A stretch of 64,000 nucleotides of DNA from Prunus persica. Its lineage: Eukaryota; Streptophyta; Magnoliopsida; Rosales; Rosaceae. Numbering within the stretch: position 1 is the first letter of the stretch; each line of letters starts with the position of its first letter. Where the stretch lies: positions 5,234,894 through 5,298,893 of the forward strand of contig NC_034010.1 of NCBI RefSeq assembly GCF_000346465.2, given 5' to 3'. Below, piece after piece: positions 12,581 to 24,639 of the stretch. A model generated the notes under the pieces. The model was given only the letters and a program-made list of their open reading frames with translations, ran no database searches and had not been told where the DNA came from. Both the position numbers and the translations under genes were made by a program.

Positions 12581-13162
12581 TGTTGTAAAATATAAAGTAG
12601 TGGAGCCCACTTACTATTTGTTTGTAGACTTTGGTGCATGAGTTTATTCACGGGTGAATAGTGAATAGTGAAGATAATTGGATAGAAACATCACGGGTGC
12701 CATTTATCAATGCCTATAAATAGGCAACCTGCAAAGTGAAAGGAATGAGAAGAAAAGAAGAGAAAGGGAGAAATGGAAAAAGAAGAGGAAAGAAACAAAG
12801 AAGAGGAAAGAAAGAAGAGAGGAAAGAGAGAAGAGAAAAGAGGAAAGAAATAAGGGAAAAGAGAAAAGAAGAGAAAGGGAAACGGAAAGAAACAAAGAAG
12901 AGGAAAAAGTGAAGGGGAAAGAGACAAGAGGAAGAGAAGGAAGAAAGAGGGTGAATGAGTGAAGAGAGAGAGCAGAGAGAAAATTCAGTGAGCCACACAT
13001 GTTGTAAACACTAAAGTTGTAGCCATATTATTTTATATAGTGAAAAGTTACTGCTGCTGCTCTCTGAGGACGTAGGCATAGCCGAACCTCGTTAAATGCT
13101 GTGTCTCATCTACTTTACGTGCAGCTAAATATTCGTACATATTCCAGGTTATTTTTATAACA
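12581..13162 (+). repeat. LARD-1 5' LTR with TATA box and long purine tract
   Basis: A palindromic TATA region, GCCTATAAATAGGC, is at about 12714-12727. Downstream, about 12735-12985 is almost pure purine on the + strand (aagaggaaag units) with only scattered C or T. Transcripts starting after the TATA box would therefore carry a ~250-nt polypurine leader. Long antisense frames (Ser/Phe/Leu-rich) here are artefacts. Confidence 0.9.
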
Positions 13163-13299
13163 CGTTATCAGCAGGAGAAGCTCTCAGTTATAATTTTTGT
13201 GCTGCACTATTATTTATATTACTAACCACTAATAAAAATGGACCCTTGGTAATACTAAACATATTATCAGTGGGAGACCGTTACTAATACTAACATTTT

Positions 13300-13830
13300 T
13301 CTTATTTTATTCGGTGGTGGTTTTAACCCCATATTTATTTTATTTACTGTATGGTGTAGGTTTATTACCCATACAACAGTATTTATTTAAAAGGATGGTG
13401 CGGGTTTATCGTCCACGCCTTTGCTTTTATTTAAATGTATGGAGCAGAATTAGTGCCCATACAAGCACGTTTACTTTATCGCAAATTTACTTTTACTTAA
13501 AGTATTATTTATGGTATGGTGTAGGTTTATTACCCATACGGCAATATTTATTTAAAGGGTGGTGCGGGTTTATCGTCCACGCCTTTGCTTTTATTTAAAT
13601 GTATGGAGCAGAATTAGTGCCCATACAAGCACGTTTACTTTACGAATTTAATTTACCGCACATTTAATTTTATTTAAGGTATGGTGCGGGATTAACGTCC
13701 ATACAGCAAGCAATTTAATTTATGAATTTATTTTACCGCACATTTACATTTATTTAAAGTATGGTGCGGGTTTATCGTCCATACCAGTAATTTATTTACC
13801 AGCAATTTATTTTATGGATAAATTGTGCTG
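13300..13830 (+). repeat. Internal tandem repeats of LARD-1
   Basis: Units containing tatggtgcgggtttatcgtc, ccatac and agcacgtttacttta recur several times, with whole blocks of about 195-200 bp repeated (for example near 13345 and 13525). The matching region of LARD-2 is at about 52830-53240. It starts some 140 bp after the 5' LTR. No protein is implied; an open frame through it only reflects the repeat. Confidence 0.75.
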
Positions 13831-14420
13831 TATGATGAGTTTTTACAGTATGTAGATCAGGACCAGAAGTTCCTTGATCCTCATCATACAATTACATCAG
13901 GACTTGAGGATCCTTGATGATGATATTAATATGAGAGCTGGCAGTCTCTCCGGTACTGTATTTGTAAACATGTGATCGGACTTAAGGGTCCTTGATCCCT
14001 GACATGTAAATAAGGACCTAGAGTTCCTTAATGATGTAACAGTACCGTATTGGTTCATAGTGCCGTACACATTGATGATAACTGTACTGGCAGATGAATA
14101 GATACTTATTCATGACTTGATGAATAGTACTATTCACATGAATAGTGACGTATGCATAAATATGAACCATTTTGGGTAAACCGTCACTATATACAAAAGG
14201 GAACCTGCAGTTCCTTAAACTCATGGATGAGCAATTAAATGAGATGCCAGAAGTTCCTCAAAATATGGACAATTATGTAAGGGCTTGAAGTCCCGAAATA
14301 TGTACAGAAAATTGTAAAAATGTCCATACCATGAGAATATGTGGCTTTGGCCTAAAGTTCAAAATTTAACAGTGTTGAGAACCTGAAGTTCCAACAATTA
14401 AATGGACAACTCTTGAGGTA
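13830..14420 (+). repeat. Series of short inverted-repeat 'phrases' in the LARD interior
   Basis: At irregular spacing of 30-90 bp, near-palindromes with a GGAAC/GTTCC or GGACTT/AAGTCC core occur: gaccagaagttccttgatcc, gaacctgcagttcc, ggacttgaggatcc, gggcttgaagtccc, gaacctgaagttcc. The same set appears in reverse order in LARD-2 at about 52230-52760. Each could form a small hairpin in RNA. The function is unknown; they may be an ordinary decayed repeat family. Confidence 0.5.
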
Positions 14421-15004
14421 TTATTGCAAATTGTGGTATGCCACATATTTCTTTGGCATAAGAAGATGATGAATTTAAAGTTCGATTTTGTTATAATCGA
14501 CACCTCAAGGAAGAAATATATTTTGTGAATTCCGGTTGTTAAGAATACACCGCGAAATGGATAATATTAATATAAACCTCAAATAATGAATTGAGGCTCC
14601 CCACATATTTTGTTATATCTGGGCCGGAAGCCCATGGATCCAAATATATGAGAGATCCTGAACTTGAAGTTGTGGGTACATAGTAGTTAATGCTCTTCAC
14701 TACTATATTGCGATATTATCATGGCTTTTACTCAATTCATATTTCATGTCCATTTGAAAAGGGCAAATAAATTCTGAGTTTGTGCCCAGGCCAAAAGTTC
14801 CGGGCTACCATGCAATTTGGGAGAGACAATGTGGTTATTTGAACCTATAAGGCACAAGGTTCCAAACCGTCATTTTGAAAAGACGTAAAAACCACAGGTG
14901 CAAGTTTAAGAATGTGCGCAATTATTATTACAGGAACATACAACAGATAGATTTTTTTCCACCTGCAATGAAGGTGCAGGCCCTGTAAAATCTATAAAAT
15001 TACA

Positions 15005-15555
15005 TTATGTTCTGGAAGCCTCTGAAAGAAGAGGACGGCGCCTCTTAAGCTTGGCCATGAGCTTCTCGTGGTCTCCCAAAATTCTTTCATTGGAGACCTG
15101 CAGCATGTCTAGCCTTGTCAGTGTATCAACGGAGTACGAACTCACCAGTTTCAACAAGGAATTATTCTCTCCTTTAAGTTTCTCAACCTCCTGTTGAGAC
15201 TCATGAAGCATTCTTTGAAGAGACCAATTTTCAGTTGTCAGCTTCTCAACCTCGTTTGCTCTAGCACGCAAACGATCAGCCATGTTAGAAACAGAAGCAG
15301 CACTCTGAATGCTAAAAGCCATTGAGTATCAATGGCCTCTTCCTCAGACCTCCCTGTTAACAGTATTTCATCCATCGGAGTAATGAAATTCCTAGCTACT
15401 ATGACAGCAGTAGCATCATTCATCATCACAGAATCATTAACTGTGAGATGACGATTTTGGGATACAAAGGATGGACGCCAAACTTTGGCGTCACTGGTTG
15501 TTGTGGGAGCTTCATTTAAATTGAAATAATTTGGGCAGGAAGAAGAGGAAGCCAT
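15005..15555 (-). pseudogene. Antisense coiled-coil ORF of LARD-1, frameshifted
   Basis: On the strand opposite to element transcription, ATG at 15555 begins a protein starting MASSSSCPNYFNLNEAPTTT. It is nearly the same as the intact 183-codon ORF at 51157-51708. One base is missing just after EEEAID relative to that copy, so the first frame runs out of register and ends at 15238. The second half (NMADRLRARANEVEKLTTEN and on) is open from 15322 to 15005. The second half is predicted coiled coil by heptad pattern, with a basic tail (KLKRRRP). The protein is not a known retrotransposon enzyme, and I do not recognise its family. Confidence 0.75.
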
Positions 15556-17911
15556 GTTTAAGAAGGTTTCAAAGAAAGTCTTAGGAAAACTAAAGTTTCA
15601 GAAAATGAAGAAATTTGAGTTGAAACGCAGTTGCTCCAATCAAGTTTTGCAAAGGCCATATCTATAGGAGGAAATATGGCTAATGTTTTTCAGGACCCCA
15701 ATATCTTCTCGAATCCCCATATTATCTTTTTCTTTCCCAGAGTCCAAAACTTCACGTGGCCTCTAATAATGCCTGTCGGCACTTTCGGCGTTTTCAAGTA
15801 TTATTTTCAAAGCCGATCTTGCTTTACGGATTTCACGGAGCTACTTTTTCAAAAGCATCCCGAGAATCTCGCAATTTTCCTATGGTTAATTTGAAATTCA
15901 CCGGTTCTACCTATTCATTGTATTTGTGTATAAATGTGTTACTAACGAAATTTTCTTTGCAGAAGACATCTAGTTTTCTCCATACCTAGTGATGCGATAT
16001 CTACTTGTTTTTCTCATCAGTGAGCACTCAATATGCCCGAGAAGCAAGACTATCTCTGATCATCCATTCAGGAAGCGAGACTATCCCTGATCACGTTTCC
16101 TCTGCATTAGGGAACTGTGAAGGTGACCTTATACTCCAATCTCCTGAGGTCTTTCTAGACTAGGATAAATGAGAGCTTGTTGTTTGCTCCCACCAGCTTC
16201 CTTCCTTGATTGCTTACCTTACCTTGCAATCAATATCACAATTTTTGTATTTTTTCTTTCTTTCTTTTATAACCCTCTGTTCATAAGGGATTTTATTTCT
16301 TTAGAATGAACATCTGAAGAATGAATCCATGCAGTGATCCTAACTCTGAGAGTTATTTGTTTTTGACAGAGAAGAGAATTGTGATTTTTGCTCTTGCAGG
16401 ATATAACAAGATCATCAAGCGATACTTTATATTTACTGGGCCGATACGAGCTTGAATGATACTTGAGAAAAGTTTCTCCCACCTAAGGATGTAAGCAATA
16501 CTTGTGTTATTTTATGCTTATATACCTATTTGATATTTTATCTTGAAAGGTAACCAAATGGGGAGATAAGTCCGTTCCAAAAGAATGGCTTGTATGTATC
16601 CATGAATTATTAACGCAAATTTTACAGATTGCAAGTTGGATACATTGATAATACACTGCACAAATTAAACTCCCATAAGAACAAAATATGGGTATAGCAG
16701 TGATCAATATGATGCACGCCTGTTGCGTAGCAAATGATGTGGATTGAAGTCCCGAAAGGACAATCCTTTGACATGTCAATATTGATATTATGCACGCCTA
16801 ATGCGTAGCAAATTATATGGGTTAAAGTCCCATAATATGGGTTAAGTCCCATAAATTAATTGACATGTATGTATTAATCTGTGACATGCCTGCAGCATGA
16901 CAGATATATGGGTTCTAAATGTTCCAACTCCCTAAATGGAGATTATCCACGCCCTACTATAAAATAACGCTCCATTGGAGGTTATAATCCACATTCTCAC
17001 ATAATAAAAGCCCCCTGCAGTGGCTTGGGTACCCAAAAGCAAAGAAATGCTTATAATTGATGCATGCACATGCACATGAGAATGGTGGGATCATGAATTG
17101 ATGAATGACAATTTTTGATTTTGGAGTAGCTACTCAAATCATCAATGGGCTGTGTTGATTGGAACCACGTTCAATTATTAAATGTCGACAATATCATTGG
17201 CCAAAATGGAATGAGGTAATTCCATTATAGATAAGAATGAACGTGAAAGAACAAACCCACAGTACGAACCCCAAATTTGTCAATACTGAAAGTTATACTT
17301 GGGTGTTCGGAATAAAAGGGAATATACCTACTTTGTATGACACAATGTTTCTGGCAGAAACAAGGAATGTTGGGTTTTCTCCATATTTATAGATTCAATT
17401 GTGCCCCTTTATTGCACATTTACGGAGACCAACATGTTATCTTTAAGGGTTATTAAATGCACAGAGCATATCACCTGAAGTGATTCCCTAAAGATGTATA
17501 AATAGCTGGGTTAAAGTTATATAATGTGTCATAAAGTTTAATCCCGTTTAAACAAAATCCGTTGAGAGGATTGACATTACATAAAGCAAGTCCCTAAAGG
17601 ACATGTGCTTGAAGCACAAAATTTGTACTCAATATTAATATGCATAAATTACCTCAGTGAGTACATTGATTATAATGTGATTGCAACACATTAAAACTTC
17701 TGCAGAATTCACGAGATATTTGTCTCGACTTAAAAATCGAGCATTATGCCAACGAGATTCTTGCTTATACTAAGAAAGTATTGAAGCATTTTTATGAGGA
17801 TTATCCGTTGGACACTTTAATGATTTTCCGGAAGTATATTCGACTGGACATCATATTTTCCAGATAGGGCTCAACTCCATCACCATCATTTTGGAATGAT
17901 GTGAGGTATAT

Positions 17912-18298
17912 TTGATGCTATCTCCGCATAACACCTTGTACGAGCATATTCTTTCAAGTGAACTTATAAATAGCCCAAGCGTTATTAGATATGCGGACTC
18001 TGAAAATTTCTATGATTTACATAGAGATAGCTCACTGGAAATATATTTACTATATGAATTGTTGGTGGCTACATCATTCACTCACTCCGAAAGATTCTCA
18101 CTCCAAAAGATAGTTATGAAGACATCAGGGGGAGATATTAATCAGGGGGAGCATCCAGAAGTATGCTATACAGATTATTGTACTCTTCTTTCTTCCTTCC
18201 ATCAGTTCTCTACCTTACTAGGTTTTCTCCAAGCAAAGTCTGATGAAGCAACTGACATATTATTTGTGGTCTCCAAGGGGGAGTGTTGTAAAATATAA
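17912..18298 (+). other. Pre-PPT region of LARD-1 (open frame of doubtful coding value)
   Basis: A 128-codon frame covers the end of the interior and runs into the 3' LTR. Its nucleotide sequence includes the block that copia elements often carry just before the polypurine tract (tgtactcttctttcttcc...ctaggttttctcc), here single and degenerate, and two aggggga runs near 18126 and 18145. LARD-2 has this block four times. I treat it as cis-acting DNA, not a gene. Confidence 0.5.
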
Positions 18299-18865
18299 AG
18301 TAGTGGAGCCCACTTACTATTTATTTGTAGACTTTGGTGCATGAGTTTATTCACCGGTGAATAGTGAATAGTGAAGATGATTGGATAGAAACATCACGGG
18401 TGCCATTTATCAATGCCTATAAATAGGCAACCTGCAAAGTGAAAGGAATGAGAAGAAAAGAAGAGAAAGGGAGAAACGGAAAAAGAAGAGGAAAGAAACA
18501 AAGAAGAGGAAAGAAAGAAGAGAGGAAAGAGAGAAGAGAAAAGAGGAAAGAAATAAGGGAAAAGAGAAAAGAAGAGAAAGGGAAACGGAAAGAAACAAAG
18601 AAGAGGAAAAAGTGAAGGGGAAAGAGACAAGAGGAAGAGAAGGAAGAAAGAGGGTGAATGAGTGAAGAGAGAGAGCAGAGAGAAAATTCAGTGAGCCACA
18701 CATGTTGTAAACACTAAAGTTGTAGCCATATTATTTTATATAGTGAAAAGTTACTGCTGCTGCTCTCCGAGGACGTAGGCATAGCCGAACCTCGTTAAAT
18801 GCTGTGTCTCATCTACTTTACGTGCAGCTAAATATTCGTACATATTCCAGGTTATTTTTATAACA
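18284..18865 (+). repeat. LARD-1 3' LTR, 351 bp upstream of the NLR start
   Basis: Same length as the 5' LTR, with about five substitutions (for example ttcaccggtg for ttcacgggtg). Its TATA region (about 18417-18430) points toward the NLR at 19217, so LTR-driven transcription of the resistance gene is possible. That is inference; nothing in the sequence proves it. Confidence 0.9.
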
Positions 18866-18870
18866 ATTAC

Positions 18871-19216
18871 CAGCTTATACGATTCTTATGTATTGTTACA
18901 TTGTAATCTTCTCGACTAAGCAATCTAACTAACTCAACAAATCACGACTAAGCAATCTTATAATAGGTACAAGTGCCTTTATATCCTATCAAACTTAATG
19001 GACGACAACTTTATGATGAGTCTAACCGTGTGGGTTCCCCACGATACAAACGCACTCGCTTGTCTTTTTGCAATAATATTCTCACTCGAAGACTCCAGGT
19101 CAATGATACTGAGAGCAACATAAATCTTAACTCAACTTCTCAACAGCCAAATCCTTTGCTGCAAAACTTGCCTCAAATCTCAACTCAAGTCCAACTCCTT
19201 TGCAAAGAATCAAAAC
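18871..19216 (+). promoter_or_regulatory. NLR upstream region and 5' leader
   Basis: Between the LARD-1 target duplication and the NLR ATG. It holds aatggacgacaactttatga and ttctcactcgaagactcc, shared with orphan copies at 11915-12100 and about 45478-45555. That shows it is the ancestral leader of a duplicated NLR family. A 101-codon frame here (18973-19278) overlaps the true start in another frame and is not supported as a gene. Confidence 0.6.
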
Positions 19217-22200
19217 ATGGCTTTGGTTGGAGAGGCTTTTCTCTCTGCTTCCGTAGAGGTGCTGTGCGAGAAGATTAGTTCTCGTGAGTTCAGGGATTTG
19301 TTCCGGGGAAAGAAACTGGACGAGTCGCTTGTAAAGAAACTGAAGATAACGCTATTGAGCCTCAATGCAGTGCTTAATGACGCGGAGGAGAAGCAGTTCA
19401 CGAACATTTACGTCAAAGAGTGGCTTGATGAGCTTCAAGATGCGGTCTTTGATGCGGATGACCTTCTGGATGAGATCAATGCTGAAGTTCTGCGATGCAA
19501 GGTGGAAGCTGATGTCAAAACTCAGGTGTTGAACTTCCTCTCTACTTCTCTTAATCCTTTTTATCAAGGCATGAATGGTAGGATCAAAGAGTTGTTTGAT
19601 AGATTAGAACACCTTGCAAAACAAAAGGATGTGCTTGGCCTGAGAGAAGGTGTTGTTGGGGGGAAGATTTCTCGAAGAACTCCAACAACTTCCTTGGTGG
19701 ATGAATCTTGTGTGTACGGTAGGGATGGAGATAAAGAAAAGCTGATGAACCTGTTGTTATCTGATGAAGCAAGCAACAAGGATGTATCTGTCATCACCAT
19801 AGTGGGAATGGGCGGGGTTGGCAAGACAACCCTCGCTCAGCTCCTTTATAATGATGACAAAGTGAAAGAGCATTTTAATCTTAGAACTTGGGCTTATGTT
19901 TCGGAAGATTTCGATGTTACTAGGGTAACTAAAACCCTACTTGAGTCAGTCAGTTCAAAAGCTTATGATAATAAAGACCTGAGTTGTCTTCAAGTTGAGC
20001 TAGGACAACAAATAAAGGGCAAGAAATTTTTATTTGTGTTGGATGACCTTTGGAATGAGAACTATGGTGATTTGAGTCTCCTACAACGTCCTTTTGCATC
20101 CGGAGCAAGGGGAAGTAGGGTTATTGTGACAACACGGAACAAAAGTGTTGCATCTCTCGTGCGCACCGTTCCAATTCACTATTTGGAACAGTTGTCTGAT
20201 GAGGATTGCTGGTTGTTACTTTCAAAACACGCCTTCGAAAATGGAAACTCAAGTGCACATCTAGAGCTGGAAGAAGTTGGTAAGAAAATTGCTTCTAAGT
20301 GCAACGGTTTACCATTAGCTGCGGAGACACTTGGAGGCCTCTTACGTTTCGACACAAATTATGAGGAATGGAATAGCATACTAAATAGCAATATTTGGGA
20401 GCTGCCTCCTGAAAAATGTAATACAATGCCAGCTCTAAGATTGAGTTACCATTATCTCCCAACTCATTTAAAACAATGTTTTGCTTATTGCTCAATTTTT
20501 CCGAAGGGCTATGAATTCCAAAAGGAAGATATAGTTCTACTATGGGTGGCAGAAAGTTTAATTCCACAAGCTGAGAGTGAGAAAAGAATGGAAGAGCTCA
20601 CTAAGAAATATTTTGATGACTTATTGTCACAATCATTTTTTCAAAGATCAAGAACTTTTAAATCACATTTCACAATGCATGATCTCATCAATGACTTAGC
20701 TATGTCTCTGTCAAAGGAATCCTGTTTGAGATGGGAAGGGGGCGAATCACATGAAGTTTTGAAAAGAGTTCGGCATTTGTCGTATGCTAGTGGACAATTT
20801 GACTGTGCTGTGAAATTTGAGCCATTATATGAGGTTAAGCATTTGCGAACCTTCCTACCTCTTGGAAGAGAAAGGGGTACAGATTATATAAGTAAAAAGG
20901 TCTTACATGAGTTATTGCCAAATTTAACATGTTTACGGGTGCTAAAATTGTCAAACTATGGTAATATTGTTGAGTTACCCAATTCTATTGGTAATCTCAT
21001 TCATTTGCGCCACTTGGATCTCTCTAATACTGCAATCAAAAGGTTGCCTGCCACAATTTGCACTCTCTATAGTCTACAAACATTACTATTGGTAGGTTGT
21101 GAGTCTCTTTTTGAATTGCCTGCAGACATGAGAAAATTGATTAACTTGAGGCATCTTGATTGTAGTGGAACTCAAATTGAAGAGATGCTGGTGAAAATGA
21201 GTAGACTAAAAAGTTTGAGAACATTGACTACTTTTGTTGTGGGGAAATCTACTGGATCGACTATTGGCGAATTGGGGGAGTTGTCCCATCTTGGAGGAAA
21301 ACTTTCAAATTTGAAGCTTGATAACGTGGTTGATGGTAGTGATGCCTTGCAAGCTAATTTGAAGAACAAACAAGATCTCAAGGATTTAGAGTTGGCATGG
21401 GGCTCCAAAGATGCCGATCATTCTGAAAAGGTGAGAGATGTACTTGACAAGCTCCAACCTGGCATGAATTTGGAGAAATTGACCATCAAACGTTATGGTG
21501 GGACCAGCTTCCCAAACTGGTTGGGAGACTCTGCCCTCAATAAAATAAAAGTTTTGCGCCTCGAAGGTTGTCGTTATTGTTTCGAGTTGCCACCGCTTGG
21601 ACAGCTACCTTCTCTTAAGGAGCTCAACATATGTAGGATGGAATTTCTTAGGACGTTAGGTCCTGAGTTCTATGGTCAGCCATTTCAGCCATTTCAATCG
21701 CTGGAGATGCTGGAGTTTAGGGAGATGGCAGAGTGGGAGGAATGGGTACCAAGTGGAAGTGAAGGTCCAAACTTTCCTCGTCTGCGGAGGTTGATTCTAA
21801 GTAGGTGTCCAAAGTTGAGAGGAAGCTTGCCTTGTGATCTGCCTTGCTTGAAGAAGCTTAGCGTGAAAGGGTGTAGGGTTTTACATGATCAAAGGGTCAC
21901 TGCTACTACTAGTACTAGTACTAGTCTCAACTACAATTGTCTTGAAGAATTGGAAATAGAAGATGGATGCCAAACAGGTCTGTTATCATTACTAGAGACA
22001 AAGCTCCTGTCCCTACTTTATGTTGGACGTTGTAATGACATACAGTGCTTGCCCAACATCAATCGTCTTCAAAGTTTGACTCTCTGGCGTTGTCCAACGC
22101 TATTGTCGTTCCCTGAAGATGGCCTACCCACTTCGTTGACCTCACTTAAGATTAACAGTTGTTGGAGATTAGAATTCCTACCTCATGAGATGTTGGCCCA

Positions 22201-22635
22201 ATTAACATCGCTCCGCTATTTGAGTTTAGAGAATAGCTGTGATTCAATGAGGTCCTTCCCCTTGGGCATTTTTCCCAAATTGACAACACTTATTATTAGG
22301 AATTGTGACTTTCAACTCTGACATCTTTGGATGGAAAGGGACTTGCACACCTTACTTCTCTTCGAGAACTATTTATTGCTGGGTGTGACAGTCTGGAATT
22401 CCTGCCAGGAGAGGCACTTCAACACCTCACTTCTCTTCAAACGCTATATATTTTCAGTTGTCCGAGTCTCCAATCCCTGCCAGAAGAAGGTCTGCCGCCA
22501 TCTCTTTCTTATCTGGATATCCAAAATTGTTCTGGCCTGGAGAAAAGTTATCAGAATAAGACGGGACAGGATCATTGGGCCAGCATATCTCACATTCCAT
22601 GCATCCGGATAAATGATGAAGTGATCATATCATGA
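19217..22635 (+). pseudogene. CC-NBS-LRR resistance gene (RPP13-like 1 type), 3' frameshift
   Basis: One uninterrupted 1034-codon frame (19217-22321), then the same protein continues in another frame to TGA 22633-22635. It encodes an intracellular immune receptor of the CNL class. The N-terminal coiled coil has DAVFDADDLLDEI near residue 75. NB-ARC motifs: P-loop GMGGVGKTT (197-205), RNBS-A RTWAYVSEDFD, kinase-2 LFVLDDLWN (272-280), RNBS-B GSRVIVTTRN (299-308), GLPLA (364-368), RNBS-D CFAYCSIFPKGYEF (421-434), MHD (487-489). Irregular LRRs follow from about 545. The ATG sits in the usual context MALVGEAFLSASV. Near 22312-22321 the reading NCDFQL-stop would become FQTLTSLDGKGLAHL with one more base, so a 1-bp deletion cost about 100 C-terminal residues. 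All signalling motifs are intact, so a shortened but working receptor is possible; no intron is needed. Confidence 0.92.
22327..22635 (+). pseudogene. Out-of-frame C-terminal LRRs of the NLR
   Basis: This segment encodes about three more leucine-rich repeats (LTSLRELFIAGCDSLEFLP, LTSLQTLYIFSCPSLQSLP, LPPSLSYLDIQNCSGLE) and the tail common in this class (GQDHWASISHIPCIRI). It is separated from the main frame only by the missing base described for the gene above and has no plausible start of its own. Confidence 0.88.
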
Positions 22636-23640
22636 TATGACCTCTCTCTCACATACAGACAAACAAACTCAGGTCAGTTACGTACTTCAAATAACCGCTT
22701 TAACTGGTTTTCTTCTAATTCAATACCAAAACTGAAATTCACCATCCAAATAAACTGAAATACACATTTTAAACTATTTTTATGTCCACAAATTTGTTGA
22801 ATTGCCCCAAATTTTCCATCTATTTGAGCTAGGAAACATTTCAAGCTCAATTTTGTTTCATTTTTTTGTTCTCCATTAGTATTTCATCTCATTTCTAATT
22901 GCATGCATTCCCAGATTTTTGTGAATTACATTGTCACTGCAGCTTTTCATCTCATCTCATGCTATTTTTTGACCAGAATCATTTTCCAGAGAACACACAA
23001 AAACTCAATCTGTTTTGAGGTTGTGTTAACTTGTCCCCTGTTTTGTAATGTTTTTTTTTTTTTCCTTCTAATGAAAGCATGTGTCTTATCAATTTGCATG
23101 TACCTCCTTTGCACAACCTCTAAGACGTGCTTTTGACGTTTGTAAGATTGTTCTTCTATTTGTTGTACTTTCTAAATGTAAAAATCAGGAGTAACAAAAA
23201 CAATTTATTACCAGCGGTTATTGTATTATCTTACATACTGGCATACTGCCATGCACAAACATTACCAAATGGTTTTGTTCAACTGAAAAGATTGACATAG
23301 GAAATTTATTCAAATAGTATAAAAATCTATATATGCCATCTTCTTTCATACAATTTTCGAAAAGTGTTCATTCATCCCATTCTTTTCCAAAAATTAATGG
23401 AGGAAGTAACACTAGTCGCATGGTTCAAAGGAGGCAACTTTCCTTTTCCCTGTCTCCCTGGTCCAGCTGCTGCTTCATTACCTAGTAGCTTTATCTATAT
23501 GATTGTGTAGATATGCATATAATATCTTATCTGCAAATGATTTTTATTTTTCCGGCCCACAAATCATTCCTTCAGCTACAAAGTTCTATTTGATGAGACT
23601 TGAAATGTTAGATGTGTACTTGCAGACTTGAGAAACTTTC
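22636..23640. other. NLR 3' flank
   Basis: AT-rich, with no gene recognised. It probably includes the NLR 3' UTR; T-rich tracts near 23050. Downstream the duplicated NLR-derived fragments begin. Confidence 0.4.
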
Positions 23641-23684
23641 CCATGTTTGGAGGTCAAAGCAACTTGTGTAGGCAACCATGCCCG

Positions 23685-24340
23685 AGGAGAGTTTTCCATT
23701 GTATATGGATTTTTGTTTTTCTACAAAAAAATTGCAGCAAAGAAGGGGAAGGAAATGTTCTCAAGGCGGAGCTCTAGCAAGAGACCAGCATTTGGACAAT
23801 GCGGTAAACGGATCTCAATCTAACATAACAAGCATCACTGTCCATTCATGATTAGGTAATCTTTCATCATAAAAGTCCTTTATGAGTTTCCTTCCCTTCT
23901 GATGTTAGCCAACTCACTCCAGCCTTCCTTGAGTAATACGTACCACAAATTTGAGATACTGGGCAATAAACAAACAATTGGTCTGCACTCTCCCTGATTT
24001 ATTTTGCTTCCCCATTGTTGTAATAGATAACATCCGTGCCTTCTCATCTGATTTACTCATTTGCCAGAGTGGGAGGAATGAAGACCAGAAGGCCGGTGTC
24101 CAGATTTTCCTCATCTCAAGGACCTGACTTTAGACAAGAGTCTGAAGCTAAGAGGAAGCTTGCCTTCTCATCTTACTTGCTTGAAAGACTTAGCTTGTCG
24201 TCCAGGTGTGGGGTTCTACACGATGAAAGGGCCATACTACATGGAATAATGTCTTGAATTAGAAATATATGATGGATGCCCAGGTCTGTTCTCATTACTA
24301 GAGACAAAGTTCCTGTTCGTGCTCCTATTTGATACGGTGC
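23685..24340 (+). pseudogene. Degenerate NLR 3' fragment, copy A
   Basis: From gagtgggaggaatg near 24068, the sequence aligns with the NLR LRR region around 21731-22015. Shared words include ctaagaggaagcttgcctt, cttgcttgaaagactta, ggggttctacacgatgaaag, gatggatgcc and attactagagacaaag. Stops and indels destroy the frame. The preceding gagagttttccattgtatat...gaccagcatttggacaatg block is repeated near 25795-25915. Confidence 0.75.
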
Positions 24341-24639
24341 CATTTCCAATTCAAAAACTTTTCAGGTATGTTAAGAAAGTATTACACAACTAGATGTTTA
24401 TGATTCAAATTCAAAACAAAGCACAAATTGGATTCATATAAATCTACCTATTTGCCGTGCCATTGATTATAACATTTGATAATTGAATATGTATCTTTCA
24501 GTGTCGTCCCCTTTAAGTTTTTAGCGTATCAATTAGTCTCTTTCATCTCTATTTTCTTGTACATACTTGTTGGTTGGAAATTAGTTTTCAGAAGGTACAC
24601 GAGTTGGGGTTAACTAGAGAAATTAGTTTGTTCATATTC

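Larger units (their letters stand above)
12581..18865 (+). mobile_element. LARD-1: non-autonomous LTR element
   Basis: LTRs of 582 bp (12581-13162 and 18284-18865) run TGTTGTAAAATATAAAG to TTTTTATAACA, flanked by ATTAC at 12576-12580 and 18866-18870. I count about five substitutions between the LTRs, so the insertion is young. The 5.1-kb interior lacks recognisable gag, integrase or reverse transcriptase. It has an internal repeat block, an antisense ORF remnant (15005-15555) and, just before the 3' LTR, the polypurine tract CAAGGGGGAG at about 18274-18283. The interior is homologous, in inverted orientation, to LARD-2 (48092-54834). Copia-type features (the tgtactcttctt block before the PPT and 5-bp target duplications) suggest descent from a Ty1/copia element whose pol was lost and whose enzymes come from elsewhere. 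Confidence 0.88.

Noticed and set aside
12691..13000. Three overlapping antisense frames rich in Ser/Phe/Leu (also 18394-18703)
   Set aside because: They are the pyrimidine strand of the LTR purine tract; all three frames are open for the same reason.
13314..13598. 94-codon frame in LARD-1
   Set aside because: Repeats the same peptide phrases because the DNA is a tandem repeat; stops occur in the matching region of LARD-2.
17912..18298. A 128-codon gene at the end of the LARD-1 interior
   Set aside because: Runs into the 3' LTR and overlaps cis-acting pre-PPT sequence; not preserved in LARD-2.
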